Part shown: piece by piece, positions 1-13,580 of the stretch
How positions within the stretch are numbered: position 1 is the stretch's first letter
Layout of the letters: each line of letters begins with the position of its first letter
Source of the DNA: Panagrolaimus kolymaensis
Taxonomy: Eukaryota > Nematoda > Chromadorea > Rhabditida > Panagrolaimidae
Reading direction: 5' to 3'
Length of the DNA stretch: 64,000 nucleotides
NCBI GenBank assembly: GCA_028622995.1
Contig: JAJQJQ010000011.1
Location: 5,642,001 to 5,706,000, forward strand
The notes under the pieces: generated by a model
The model's database searches: none
What the model saw: the letters and a program-made list of their open reading frames with translations, nothing else
What the model was told of the DNA's origin: nothing
Translations under genes and position numbers: made by a program

Positions 1-3000
1 AGTTGTGAAAAGCATTCAATTATTAACCTATCTTTGAGAATGAAAGAATCAAAAAGAAGTATAAAATAAGGATTTAGCTCTGCATAAATTCCATGATTAT
101 AACATTTATAACCTTCATAAAATGAAAACCGTTGAACATTTAAAAAACAAAATTCGAGTTTAAATTCTTTCTTCGTTAATCGACCAAATTCTTTACAACA
201 TTAAGCGAGCTTAATTTTAGTAATAATCGATGAGTTCTTTGTCAAACAATTTTTAAACGAGAATGGTAAAGCAAAGCCTTTGCAAGCGAATCGTTTTTCA
301 GCCATTTAACCGAGTCTAATAAACTTGAGAAGAAAAAAAAGAGTGTTTTGGTCATTTTTCATGTTTGAATCGATAACAAACGCTCTCTCCTCCTCCTCTT
401 TTGCTAAACTAAAATAATAAACTCATTTATTAAACTTCAAATTATCTTAAAAATTGGTTTCACTGACAAAAAAAGTTTCATAGATTTTATTTGGTGAAAA
501 TGAAATTACTACTTTCCTCAAAGCTTGTTTCAATTTCCACTTTGTTATTTCTGGTATGTAAGAAAATTTAATAAAAAAGAAACCCAAAGTTTATTTAACG
601 AAGTAAGTCAAACACACAAAAACTTCAGTGCCAAAATGAAATGGATAAGGAACAAAGTTTTGTAGTCGAAAGTTTTTTTAAAATAGAATTTCATGGTCGC
701 TCGATAAGTTTTGGTTTTTTAGATGGAAAATTTTAAACTTTGTTTGTTTTCATTTACACAACTCAAATTTCTACTATTCATAAGAAATTTTTAAAGGTTT
801 TTGTTTCTCGCTCCGCTATAAATTAAATCTTTTTTATTATTAGTTTCATTTATGTAAACAAAACAAAAAAAGAAATATGTGGAAGTAAAAAGTTTTGCCG
901 CTTTTTTTGTTGTTGAAAATAAAATTAATTTTTTCTTTTTAAAAAAGGATAAAAAAACAAGTAAATAAAGATTTTGTTTTCTGAAGTTGCTAGGCAAGTT
1001 GATGGAAATTAACATTAATCAAAGATTTATAGTAATAATTTAATATATTAAATTAGTAATTTAAAAATGTGAGAGCTTGAAAGAAAAAACAAAAACGTGA
1101 TTTTTGTGTTAATTTTATTTTTCTGAGCCATGTTTTTTTAAAAATTTTTTTTGGATATTTGGTGATATAAAAAAATTTTTTTTTGAGATTAAAGATAATC
1201 CAGAGCACAAGCTTAAACTTCTTTACCACATTCGTGCTTCTTCTTCTTTTATGCAAGGAAGAGAGAAAGAGAAGCAAAAAAATGCAATCTTGGCTTGACA
1301 TTTTCATTTTGCATGTTTTTTAAACTTTTTTTAATTACTTTATATATTTTTAGCTGTAATATAGCTTGCATTAATTGACATCATTTTTTAAATCAAAAGT
1401 ATGATGCCTCGATTCTATTGCTATTTCATTTGAAAGGCCTTGCCTTTGAACTTTTTATGTTCATCTTTATAAATCAATTAAATAATTTACACCAAAATTA
1501 TCAGTGATTACTGTCCCAATAAAACTTGTTTTTCAAAAATTTAATGACTAATATATTTGTGGTTTGATAAAAATTAAGTAAGTATATCATTGAAGAGTAT
1601 CAACCTTCCATCTGCAATACAACAACCCTAATTCGAATTAACAAGTTTTTCATTTAGCTCTTTTTTAACCACAATTTGACATTTCAATTTTCTTTTTTAG
1701 GCGATGATGCGATCATTTGCGAATCTTTGATTGGCCATGAGCTGTCTTCTCTTTTATTTTTCGATTCATTTCATTTTTTTATTTTCAATTTTAATTAATT
1801 TTTTTATTTTACTTTTTTATTTTCCAAAAAATTGTATGTACATGCAATCATTTTTTTATGGAAAAATTTGTGAATACGTTTGTGCCAAAGATCGAATAAC
1901 CTTTACTCCTAAAATTAATAAAAAAAAGGTTTATTTATAAAAATTGCGTGATATACCCTTTTTTAGGATTTTTCTTTCAATATTAAAAATTCTTTGCTTG
2001 CTTTAATGAACCTTATTTAACTTATCTCTCTCCATTTCTTTCCTTTCATTCTTTTATTAAAAAATTTCATTTTTTAATTTTCTTTTTCCTTTTTTTCATA
2101 TTCCCAGGATTTTTTTAATAAACAACTTTAATCCCCTCCTTGAGAAAATGAACAGATTCATTTTTTTCTTAATTCTCTGTTGCTTAATCTTTCAGAAAGA
2201 AGAGTTTCTTCTTGCGCTAGCTTTTTATTAAATTTTAGTTCATGGATTAATTTTTTACTTTTTTGCTCTTTCTTTTTAAATTATGTCATAATTTACATTT
2301 TTTGAGGTTTGAACAACTTTCTTAAAATATGTGCAAATGAGATGATGAACCAAAGTGTTTATCATTTTACCACACAAACACACTTTCCGTGTAATTGTTG
2401 TTAGATTTTTAAATCACAGAGCTCAAAGAAGAAAAAACCCGTAAAACTTCCTAAAATTTTGTGATATTGTGTTTATAAATCTTGAGATTATTTTCCCAAA
2501 CGTCCTATTTTTGAATTGTCCTTCTTTGAGTTTTTTAAGAATCGTTTCACTCCAGTCTCAATCGATTTGTGTATGAGCGAGGAAATTGAAATAAAGAAGA
2601 CCTCCTGGAGTTTTCCCCTACCTTTTAAACAGACTATTTCGTTTTCTCAATTTTTTTGTCGATGCTGGCTACAACAAACTCGTTGATTTGGTAAAAGGCA
2701 ATAAAAAATCAGCGTTTAAAAGGCCCATAAAAAGTATCTTTCATTTCTATCGATTTCTATATAATTTTTAAATCTTTCTTCTTCCAAGCCGTTTCGTTTA
2801 CCCGTTCTTTTTTCTTTGCATTTTTCATTGACTTTGATTTCAAATCAAATTGTCATTCTGTAGGTCGTCTCTTCTCCTTTTTGAAATTTTAATCTTTCAA
2901 GTTTTTTTTTCAACTCGTGTTTTCTAATTAAATTCACAAAACAATCAAAAAAAAAAGACGAGGGTGGTTTTTCAAGATTTCTGAAGGAAACCCAATTTTT

Positions 3001-3294
3001 TAAACGCCTATTTTTGTTTGTTTTTAATTTTCTCTTTAATTGCTGCATTGTTGTTGCTTTGTCTCTTGCCGTATGATTTTCTCCGTTCTTTTGATTTAAT
3101 AAAAAGTTTTAAAATAATCATTAAAATTTTATTACTTTTTTATTTATTCGGAAAATTAGCGATCAAAAAACTAATCCAACTTTCATCAGCCTTTTTTACG
3201 TGATTCATAACTTTTCTTTTTATTTTTTGCATTTTCTAATTTCTTTAATATACAATTTTTTGTGTTTTTACAGTTATTACAATAACAAACAAAA
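1..3294. other. gene-free AT-rich stretch
   Basis: I see no supported gene here. Short open frames exist but consist of Phe, Lys, Leu and Ile runs translated from poly-A and poly-T tracts, with no domain or signal-peptide logic and no convincing splice partners. The last part should hold the promoter of the gene starting at 3295: a pyrimidine-rich acceptor ending in ACAG lies about 20 bases before that ATG. Confidence 0.6.
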
Positions 3295-3970
3295 ATGATT
3301 GGAATGATGAATGGTGGACCTGGTGACGCACCAGTTGATTTTTATTCCACTCCAAAACTTGCAAAAGGAGAGGAAAGACTTTATATTCCACAACAACGCG
3401 AAGTAATTAGTTATACTAAAGATGGAAGAGTTATGCTTGATGGTCAACTCGTGGTTACTGAAACCCCTGAAGAGTTATGGCAAGATCTAATTATGAGAGT
3501 TGTTTGGTATAGATTATGCAAGGATCATCTTGATGTTAAAGGTATGAAAAGAAATTTTTTGTTTTAGCCAGAAACTTTTTTGGTGGGAGCCGACTTATTT
3601 TTGTTTATCAAACGACCTATTTTAAATCCTGTAATTTTTTTCAGAGTTTAAAATGCCTAAAGAGCGAACATTCAGAAACTTTTTCCGCCTTAAATCCAGT
3701 CCAAAAGAACCATCCTTCCACAATGGCAAAGCCGCGTATAGTCAACCCAAAAGTGTTGCAGCCGAAACCGCAACAGCCACAACAACCACCACAGCTACGA
3801 CGGATCCAAATACGGGCGCTCAATCAGTTACGAAAACCACAACGTTTTCATCTCCAAACGGAAAAAATTCAACGAGTCAATCATTTACTTCAGTGTTTTT
3901 AAGAAAACAAAAATTTGTTGGTTCTGGAAATTCTGCATATCCGCATTCAAAACGTGTTGTTGGACATTAA
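3295..3970 (+). CDS. hypothetical nematode protein, 190 aa, two exons
   Basis: Exons 3295-3541 and 3645-3970 join in frame across a GT...TTTTTTCAG intron to give 190 residues. I do not recognise the family. The first half (to about residue 85) is acidic and mixed, with a Gly-rich start, a YIPQQREVISYTKDG stretch and a Trp-containing helix-like segment; the second half is basic, then a Thr/Ala-rich low-complexity run (about residues 118-150), ending in a Lys/Arg/His tail. No signal peptide or membrane segment is visible, so a cytoplasmic or nuclear protein is likely. An orphan acceptor about 20 bases before the ATG suggests spliced-leader addition or a 5' UTR intron. An AATAAA signal follows near 4088. 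Continuous frame through the junction and family-free composition make the model good but the function unknown. Confidence 0.7.
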
Positions 3971-4213
3971 AAAAATTACTCAAAACTACCTAAAAAACTT
4001 TTTAATCCCATCTTTTTCGTTTTATTTTAAATATACTTTATTTTGATTTTGAAGAATCAAAAAATATTTTTTAAAAAACTGTAAAAAATAAATTTATATG
4101 TAATAATACTTTAAATTTTCAAAATTAAAAAAATATTATGAAAGAAATTTGCTTTTTCTCGTTGATCTTTTACTTCTCCTTCCCGTCGCCTACTTCTCTC
4201 TCGTTTGATTTCT

Positions 4214-5367
4214 TCATCCCACGGAAGTGGGTTCTAAGCATGCAAATATGCCTTGATATGAAGCTACTGTGCGATTAAAGCAACATGTGGATCTTGGATA
4301 TCTACAGATATTAAGATTACAATAATCCAATTGAGTTCCTTGCCTGAAAAAAAATAAAAAAATATATAGTGAACTTATGAACTTTTGAGATCACCGTGTT
4401 GTGTGCTTTTAATGTCGTAGATCAATCCCTTCCCCAAAAAAATAAAACATGGAAGTTATTACTTTTTCATTGTTTGTAAAATTATTTTTGATCATTAAAT
4501 AATGAACGGTTAAAATTTTTTGAAACAAAAAAGAATTTTTTTCTATCAATTATAAAAAAAATTTTATTGAAAAAAGAAGAATGGTTGGTTACCGCCCGAA
4601 TGACGCAAGTAACTATTGTTTTTACACGCATTTTTAAATTGAGGAACAATAAAATTAAAATGCAGTTCAATCAATCTTTCAATAAAAGTATGGAACGCAA
4701 TTTGAAGAAACTATGTAACTATTTCGAAATTTATTCAACTACCTTTTTCTTGCAAGAGGAAAGGAATGTTTCAAAGATTTGTAAAAATTTTGTAACAACA
4801 AAAAAATATGAAATGTTCAATAAATCATTAAAATTAATGAACGAATAACTAATGTTTTAGAATGATAATTTTTGATTGACAACTGAAATAGAAGAACAGG
4901 AGTCTTTGTAAAAAAAAATGTTTTAGAAGTTTTAAAATTAATGAAGCTGAAAATTGTTTTACTTTAATGCTTGAAAGATATGAAAAACTCATCAAAGTCA
5001 AAAGTCGTTATTAACTATGTTCTTTTTAAAATGTCAGAATTGGAATTTTCAAAAACAATAAAATAATAATAACTCTTTTTTGTTTAAAGAAATAGGGTAA
5101 AAAATAAGCTTACCCGGAACATGCACAATTAACATTACTGGTTAAACAAACTCGAGTTCTCATATGTATTCCACAAGCTCCACATGTATCTGTACACGAT
5201 GACCATGTGCCCCATGCAAGCCATTCAGTCGATATCGTGGCACAATTTGGAGCTATTGTGGTTGTTGTGGTCGTTGAGGTAATTGTTTGTGAAATAGTGT
5301 AATGAAAATAAAGTATTACTATCAAAGTTGAATAAACCCAAATTATTAACTGCTTCTGTGATGACAT
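4214..5367 (-). CDS. secreted thrombospondin type-1 (TSP1) domain protein, 127 aa
   Basis: Minus strand, exons 5367-5114 and 4343-4214, separated by a 770-base intron (GTAAGC donor, TTTTTCAG acceptor). The protein opens with a hydrophobic signal peptide (residues 1-27), then a Thr-rich linker, then a single TSP1 module: WLAWGTWSSCTDTCGACG followed by MRTRVC. The second exon supplies the remaining module cysteines in the nematode pattern CN..IC.YPR..CC. Such proteins are extracellular, typically matrix or cuticle associated. The exon-2 frame is open only when joined to exon 1, and its cysteine pattern completes the family motif, which supports the join strongly. No neighbour is functionally linked. 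Exact role and partner are unknown. Confidence 0.82.
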
Positions 5368-7349
5368 TAGAGCTTGAAGCAGTTAAATAAAGATAAAAAA
5401 GATCTGAAAAAATAAGTGTCATAAAAGCAAAATTAAAATAAAAAATCACGGCGATGAGATCAAAGAAGAGACAGAGAAAAAAGAAGGTCAATCAAAACAC
5501 GAAATTAAGATGAGTCGATGTATCCATTTTTAAAGGTGTCATCGACTTCCTTAAAAAGCACACGACGGTTGGAAAATTATCCAAGGACGTCGACGAGGAA
5601 CGATGGTGATCCAATTTTGAGGTTAATTTTTTATTCCATCTTTTATTTTTTCAAATAAAAAAAACTTGCGTTAATGGGAAAATAAAATAATAGAAATTGG
5701 ATGAAAATGAGTTCGATTCGAATCCATCCATTTCTCTCTCGCTCATATGAGTCGTCTAATTTTTACTGTCAAAAGTGGGTGTCAAAAAGAGCTAATCCCT
5801 CAATCATTTTGTGCCTCTTCTATTGCCTCTGTCTCCCATAATGGTTCCTCATTTGAAGCAAGCGATATCCTAATAAAAACTTTGTACCTCTCATAATATA
5901 TTTTTTATGAGTTTTTTTATACTTTATGTTTATTAAAAAATAAGTTTTTTTGATGATTTATTTTTTATGCTTTTTACGTTTATATGTATATAAAAATGTT
6001 TCATTTTTAATTGATATATGTATTCACATTCTCATCAAACATTTGTACTCAATGCATGCATGCGATGAGACCAATGAAGCCAATGAGCGAATTGAGTTGC
6101 AACAAATATTTATTAATTTGTTAAGTCGAAATTATAAATTACAACTTGTAATCTCTAATATGTACTTTGTTTTTAATGCTTTAATCCAGTCTGATAGTAT
6201 TTTTTTAAACAGAGATCGAACCCTCTTTAGCTAATTTATGCTATTTCCAAAATTGTGATTGGCTTCATTTCCAATACCTTCAAATAATCCTGGTAATGAT
6301 TCTTTGTTCGAGGAATTTACTACCTTTGAAAATTTCTTTTTCTTTAGGCACATAAAATTTCAGTATTGTTCCATTTTTTCTTTTTGCGTCTTTTGTTTTG
6401 AAGTGGAGTTAAAAAAAGAAGGAGAAAATTGAAATTATAATTATTCTTCCTCCTATAAAACCAGATGAATAAGAAAGCTACAAAACATATAAACAGACAG
6501 GTGTTTTTCTAAAAATAAAAGCTATTACCGTCGAAATAAATAGGCTTATTTACAGTTTGCATAATTGATCAGTTTGTGGGTGCATGTATTTTTTTTTTAA
6601 TGAAAATATTAATATAGTTTTAAGGAAATGGAACCCCTCTTTTTTTGACTTTTGGTTGTTGTTATGTATGTATCACAAACAAACAAAAAGTACATAATGA
6701 TGAAAAAAAAGTTTTCTTGGAAAATTAAATACTTTGAGTTTTTTACATTTTGTTGGAAATACTTTAAAAAAAGTGCAGTCATAATCGAGTCATCGTCAAA
6801 AAAAACCAAAGAACATCTTGATTCCCTTGGGATCAAACAAAAAAACGAGAGAAAGTTTTAATAAACAAAATCAAGTAAAACATTCTTTGAAAAATAGTAC
6901 ATAATTGCAGACAATAAAAGCGTCACCCAAAAAAAGAACTTCTCAGAAAAATTTAGCTACAGACGGCAATATGATATGAAAAGTCAAATGTTTAATTAAA
7001 AGTAAAGAAATTCGTTGATAAGCCACTAAGGTTAAGCAATTCTTTAGCTCTTGCGCTTTTTTTGAAAAAACCATTCTCAGATGTTTTCTGAATTTTCTTT
7101 CTGATATCGCTTCGATGTAGTGTTTTTATTTTCGTTTATCCTGGCTTTTTTCTTATCTGTGATCGCACAATTCTTAACATTTTCATTTTATTGGAAAATT
7201 TATTACACCAAAGCAAAATAACTAAAATTCGGGAAAATGTACACAATGGAGAAGGGCAAGAAACATTGAGATCACAATCATCTAAAAATTTAAAAGCTTT
7301 ATATATATTTTTTTGCGATGAAAAGGAAAAGTTTCAAAAGCATCAAAAA
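5368..7349. other. intergenic region, no gene supported
   Basis: About 2 kb between two minus-strand genes. Open frames at 5225-5491, 5950-6234 and 6609-6861 are low-complexity or overlap a better exon on the same strand. Nothing resembling a tRNA (no paired A and B boxes with a folded acceptor stem) was noticed. Confidence 0.5.
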
Positions 7350-7686
7350 TTAACGATAACGTCGAAGAGCAATGAGAGCTCTCATCATTTCCATTGCATT
7401 TCGTGGTACACCATTTTCTGCAAAAGCTTTAAGTTGCCTTTTAGTTGCACCGTCATTATCGTATCCTCGATTTATATTTTGATATTGATATATTGGCTGT
7501 GCTTCTTCTATTTCTATAAGATCTTCAATTGCTTTTGCATCGGAACCTGGAAATGTTTTTTATTGAAGTCAAGACAATCTATGAAATCTTCGCGAACTTA
7601 CTTGTTGGTTTGGCTTCAATTGAATAAATCATTGCTAATAAAATAATTCCAAAAGATAAAAATAAAATTCTGGTATTGAATTGCAT
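7350..7686 (-). CDS. small secreted peptide precursor, 93 aa
   Basis: Minus strand, exons 7686-7602 and 7546-7350, joined through a 55-base GTAAGT...TTCCAG intron. Residues 1-25 form a strong signal peptide ending in IEA-KP. An acidic spacer rich in Glu, Ile, Tyr and Gln follows, then a Lys-Arg pair (residues 64-65) that would fit prohormone convertase cleavage, releasing a 28-residue C-terminal peptide starting with Gln and ending ALIALRRYR. That peptide is predicted helical and amphipathic by eye. There is no C-terminal Gly for amidation. This architecture is that of a neuropeptide-like or other secreted peptide, but I cannot match it to a named nlp or flp family. The gene is too small for ordinary ORF calling and an antisense frame hides it. 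Confidence 0.72.
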
Positions 7687-10600
7687 TATTTTAATAAATA
7701 AAAACCGACGAAAACAAAGTCAAAGATTGACTTTTCGAAATTAATTTCAAAAATAAAGGGCTCGAAAGGTCCGGAAAAATGAATATTAGTTAGCTGCGTA
7801 AAAAGTTAGTCCGTTGAAGCAACAAAAAAGCAGTCAACCACCGTTTTTGTTAATAACTTTAATCTAAAAAAGATATTTAATGGCCCATTATTTATATGAA
7901 GAAAAAAAAACGAAAGGCAAAGTCAAAGTCTGTTCATAAAAGGAGGGGCCAAAAAGTTTGTTCGATAAAAACGGGCACCTGAATTAATCACGCTCGCTCC
8001 TAGCCGCAGGAATTTTTTAATTAAAACAAAATAAAATTGGCACCTTTCAGGGAGGCAGTCAGAAGAAAAGAAAAACCAATTAACACGCATACATAATGAA
8101 TAAATAAGCGAGTTATTCACGGGAGACATGGAATCTCAAAAATGTTATTATTATTTATTATTATTTGCAAAATATAAATATACACATTTGCATGAATTAA
8201 CTTTGATCTTAAGACGTGATGTTGATAAAACCTTGGGGATAGTAGATATAAATTATGTTAACATTAGACTAAAGTATGATCAAAAACTTATTATGTAAAT
8301 GAGCTAAAGAAAAACTAAGCTTTTGACAATGAAAAATTTATTACTTTTTTGATAATTTGTGAATGGGATTTTACAAATTAAACTCGAAGACTAATAAAAG
8401 AAAAAAATTTTGGAAACATTATAATTTTTTTATAAAAAAGAAAAGAAGGAATCCTGTAAAGTTTGTTTTAGTATTTGTACGCCTCCTTCAAGTTATATAG
8501 TAAAAAATAAAGCCATATCACTGTAAATAAAAAAACCGAAGAAATGTACAGAAGGCATGTAAGCATAAGCCAAATTATATGCAACTTTTATCTCATCATA
8601 GTAAAACGGAAATCTTCTTTTTTATTTTGCAGAAAAAAACCATACAAGGAAGCTATCAAAGTAAACAAACAACGAAAACGTATTTAATTTTTTATTTTGC
8701 AAAAAAGAAATTTTTTTGTTGCAGAATTATTGCAGTACCTGGAATTTTTTTGGATCGAAAAATTGTTGCGTCAATGCAACTATTTAGATCTTATCAAAAA
8801 TGCTTTTAAAAAGACAACATAAGAAAAGCAAAGGTTTGTTTTTCTTTCTCAATATTTTTACAATGAAACTGCCGATGGGCTCCGAGCTACGACGTCAATA
8901 AATATTTACACCTTTATTCTTTTTTCGAAACCAACAGCGGAAGTTTTTTTGCTAACAATATATTTATTTTTTTGTGCAAAAAAAGAAGAAATTATCAAAT
9001 CAAGCTACTTACAAAAACAAAGAGGCTCAATTAAATTTTGCTAATCCCTAAAATTAGGCAATGTCTAATATGAAAAATATTATTATCGTAATTAAACTTC
9101 TTTTTTTTAAACACACCCTCTTTGTATGACGATTATGTAAAAGAAAAGTGTTATTGTTTTATTTAGTTTACTGTAAAAAATGAGGAAATAAGATAATTTT
9201 CATTTAAGGTATTTTTTAAGGAAATGACGTTTACTACTAAAAAAATATATGCATATTTACATGTACATGTATATAGTTAAAGAAAAAGAGAAATAGATAT
9301 TGTAAAAAAATTCTAAACTTAGAGCTTCGGAAGAAAAAAAATAATAAAGAACGTGACTTATTATAAAATTTGCAAAAAAGAAATATATGTAAAGCGTTGC
9401 AAAAAGAGGAAAGATTTTTAAGTTGTGAATATTTAGTGCTGGGAAGAAAAATAAAGCTCATGCATTTTTTTCCAGTAGGATTTACCGTATATTTTTTCAT
9501 TCGTGAAAGGATTTCTAAATGCTGAATCTAAATTTTTGCTATCATAGCAATTTAAAAAAATTAGAAATTAAAGAAAAAAAATGACTAAGATTTAGCTAAT
9601 ACCGTGTCCTTTTATAAACACCACCACTAAAAAAATGTTTGTTTCTTTTATTGCTAGAAAATTTTGAACGATTACGAATACATAAATAAAGAAGAAAAGA
9701 ATTCGGAAGAATTACAAGAAAAGCTTGAATATGCATATTTACAAAAAAATAAAACATACTAGAAAATGAAAGAAGTCCAAAATAATAATGACGAAGAATA
9801 AGAAAGATGCATTTCAAGATGTCGTGCAATTAATATTTTTTACATAGCAGAAAAATAGTAGTAAGAATAAGTTTTTTTTAAAGAGTGAATGATTCCTCGC
9901 TACTTTCTTTTGAAGCATGGGAAGAAAATGACCACGAAGGCGAAGGCGTGCGTCAGAAAAAAAAGAAGTTTGAATGAGATTGCAAAGATGAGAAGATTCT
10001 TATTCGATGTTGTTGAAGTAAAAAAAAACATGGATATAAAAAAGTAATAATTTCTTGGAAATTGCAAAAAAAAATTTATTTTTTAAATAAAAAATTGAAA
10101 AAAACAAAGTGGTTCAGAAACATCAAAACACTTAAAATAACTTTTAATTATTATTATTTCGTGAGTTTACATGAGAGCGCCAAAACATAGTTATCTTTTC
10201 TTTTAATTGGATTGCGAAAATTTAATTTGAGGTTGTAAAAGTAAAACACAAAACAAAACAAAACAGATAAACTACAAAGGTAAATTGACGAAAAATTCCC
10301 ATTAGGATATGTTATTACGTAAAATGAGTCTCATCAAGCGTATTGGTTAATTAAAATATAAAAACAAAGTAAGCATAAAAATAGATTGTTTTAAAAACCA
10401 AAACGATTCTATTTTCAAAATTTAGCAAAGCACAAAAATATTGGATATATTTTTGGTTTTTGTCACATATTATGTACATATCTAGAACTATTTTGCCTCT
10501 GAATTTATAGCCTCTCTCACTGCATAAATCTTTTGTTCTTCAAAGTTACCGTATGCTCCAACTAGGGTTCATAAGATTACCACGTGCATTACAAAACGAA

Positions 10601-13499
10601 ATCACAAAGCATTTTTTTTGAATACCTTGTAATTAAAAACACAAAATCCAAAAATATGTATGTGTAAATTATAAATTAAATTTTTTTAATTCAAATTTCT
10701 CACAGCTACATAAATCTGAATTTTTTTTAAATTTTCTCAGGCAAAATTACTTTTTCTTGCAACTGTAAAGCCATAACAATGATGAAAAAGACAAAAATAA
10801 ATTTTGTATCAAAGAAAAAAAAATTACTGTAACTTTCTTTTCCACCTCCAAAAAAATCTTTTCTTTATGGTTTCAAAATTATGTGATTCTTTGTTTTTTT
10901 AAAACTATAAAATTCTTCCATTTTTTGATTTTGCTTTTAGCGCCTCTAATTTAAACATAAAAAATAAATAATGCTAAAATCTGCCATTATCGAATCCATA
11001 AAAAATGAAAACGTATTCACTTTTCAAATTAAAAAAATGGAGCAAAGTGCTAAAATATTGCTTCATTTTGTTCAAAAATAAAAAAGGATGCATTTTTTGG
11101 ACATCAGTAGTCAAGGAGAAATTAACAAAAATATGTGTGGGGTTTTTTCCTTTGGTTTAAATTTAAAATTTATGAAAAAATTGTTTGCTACAAGAGGTGA
11201 ATGAATTCCTTTCTTTCGGTAAAACACAAAAAACATTTTTTTTATTCGTCACTTTTTTAAACAAAAAACTTAAAACTGTGGGAATTGTTTAAAATGCTCT
11301 TTGAAAACAAAGTTAGAAACCATAAATGAAAGATCACAATAAACAAAGGTGCTACAGTGCTGATATATAAATTTTAGGGATTGGTAAATGCCGAAAACTT
11401 AATGAAGAAAAATGTAATGGAATAAAATGAAAATGTATGAGACGTTGGTATCTGGAAAGATTCCTTTAAACTTCGCTAATTTTAGTTTTTATTATTAAAA
11501 ATCTTAACCAATGGAAAGATGTTAGTTTAATAATTCATAAGCTCGTTCTTTATATAAGTTTTCAAATGTGCCAAAATCTCACACACACAGATTATCAAAA
11601 AACAATTTACTTTTCATTGTCAAAAACAAGTCTTTTTTGATAAATTACATGTAGGCATAAACCCACTCAAAATCCAACAAAAAAGGTTTCTTTCTCTCTT
11701 GTTACATCTGACCTTTCCCTTGAGAAAATGAAACATTTGAATCCTTATTTCTATTTGGTTTTTGCGGTCACATAAATAATTTTATCAAAACTTCCGTATT
11801 GAAACAAAATTTATGGGTGGTAACTACGTACGTAAGTTTTTATATGCTAAATTTATACGTATTTTTTATTTTAATAAAAACATGAGTTTAAAAAGATACA
11901 TACATATATTTATTTTTCTCAAGTTTTTTCTTACGTTCAAACAAATTTATCTCATATTATTCCCACGAGGGATGGATGAATGAGAAATAACAACATTGGT
12001 GAGACATGAATGGCGTCAGAAGATGAGACGTGATGTGCTAAGTTTATCGTTTAAAAAAAGATTTTAAAACCAATTTTTCGTTTTTGTCTTTTCTTTACTT
12101 TTATATATTTCAAAATAAATATTTGAGTCTTTAAAAAGACGGAAGTAACATCAAAAAAAAATTAAAAATTATCGTGAAAAGTTGAAGTAAAAAAACTGAC
12201 GAGACTGATTAAGAATTCCATACACGGGTTAGCAGCTTTATTTTAATTATAAAAGAAAAAATTAAGTTTATAAAAGTGCTTCAATTCATTCGCATCATTT
12301 TTAACTTTTCAAAAAATAGCCATCGTCATTGTTAGTGAATGCAAGTGTAAAGAAAACAGGAAATCGAGGGAGGCAGTGGAAAGAAAATAGCGCGACTAAA
12401 TAAAATTATCAACCTAAAAAAAGAGATAGATAGAAGATCAGAAAAGAATTGTGGTCTTTCAAAAAAAAAACAGGGAGAAAATATTGAGATTCAAGTTTTA
12501 AAGAAAAAACTAAAGAATCAAAGGTTCAAAGGATAATAATTATAATTTTTAAAAACTACCGTAGTTCTTAGGGTAATTATATTCAGGATTAGAAACCACC
12601 AAATGAACCAAAGAGCAGCAGTTCTTTCAGAAAAAAAACTCGGTAGACTACATAGCTTTTAGCGGAAGCCTCCTTCTTCAACAGTAAAAACTTTTAAGTT
12701 TAATAAAAACCACTCATTTTCGGGCAATAGATAAAACATCAAAGTTTTTTTTGTTGGTAAATGCGTTACACAACTTCCTAATCAACATACGCATGTCTAT
12801 GAAATTCATCCACAATCAGGAAATTAAAAAAGTGCCATTACCGTGTCCTATGCTACCAATCACTTAGATTAAATCACAAAATGTTTCAAAAGTTGCGTCG
12901 TCTTCGTAAAAAAAAAACAAAAACGACATAAAAAGTTAGAAAAAACGTTTCACAGCATGACTTTTTGCTTCCTTCGCCATTTCAAAACACATAAAACATA
13001 AATAATTCAAATGACGCAAATACTATTAACAAGAAACGTTTGAAACATTGAATGGCAAACCTCCAACTTCATTATCTCTTCATTTTTTCCCGGAAAAAAC
13101 AAAAGACATTTAAATAAAAAAAAAAAAAAACATAATGTTCTTAAAATAAATTTTAAAATATGAAATCATCGTGAAGAAATAATTATAAACTAACAAATTT
13201 TTATGAAAATCTGTCGAAATCTAAAAATCATCAAAAAGTTGGAAACTAATAAATAAAAAAAGTATGTTTTTTAATTTATGCGAACCTCAAAGAATAAAAC
13301 AAAAATTGTTCGCGAACTTTCCTCAGTAAAAAATCAGAATCATTGTTCGCCCTTTTAATCCTCAAAAAGACAATGAAAAAAAGTGTTGTTTAATTCATGC
13401 TTTTAAATGAGTATAATAAGTAAAAATGACATCAAAATCAATGAATATTTAATCAAAGCGATTAGGCAAATGAATTCGATTCAAACAAAAATGTGTGAA
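7687..13499. other. 5.8-kb gene-poor region
   Basis: No supported gene. The sequence is AT-rich with many poly-A and poly-T runs, an ACAAA-type short tandem near 10245-10262 and a long A-run near 13117-13131. Open frames at 7923-8129, 8579-8809, 9237-9500 and 9596-9829 look like random low-complexity translation. It could hold distal regulatory DNA, small RNAs or very short exons that I cannot see. Confidence 0.5.
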
Positions 13500-13507
13500 T
13501 ATAAAAG
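13500..13507 (+). promoter_or_regulatory. TATA box of the three-repeat secreted protein gene
   Basis: TATAAAAG about 74 bases upstream of the ATG at 13581, the spacing expected for a TATA-driven, trans-splicing-free nematode promoter. Confidence 0.55.
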
Positions 13508-13580
13508 CAACTTCCAAAATGATAGAAAAATCATAATAGTCCCAATTCACTTTGGACAACCAAGAATCAACAACTAAAAA

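Noticed and set aside
5225..5491. 88-residue minus-strand frame overlapping the TSP1 gene start
   Set aside because: Different frame from the TSP1 signal peptide and without any family feature.
5705..5730. GTTCGATTCGAATCC, resembling a tRNA B box
   Set aside because: No A box at the right distance and no acceptor or D-stem pairing around it; the match is a simple palindrome.
7191..7646. 151-residue plus-strand frame
   Set aside because: It lies opposite the small peptide gene; its C-terminal half is Phe/Ile/Tyr low complexity with no family signal, whereas the minus-strand model has splice sites and a signal peptide.
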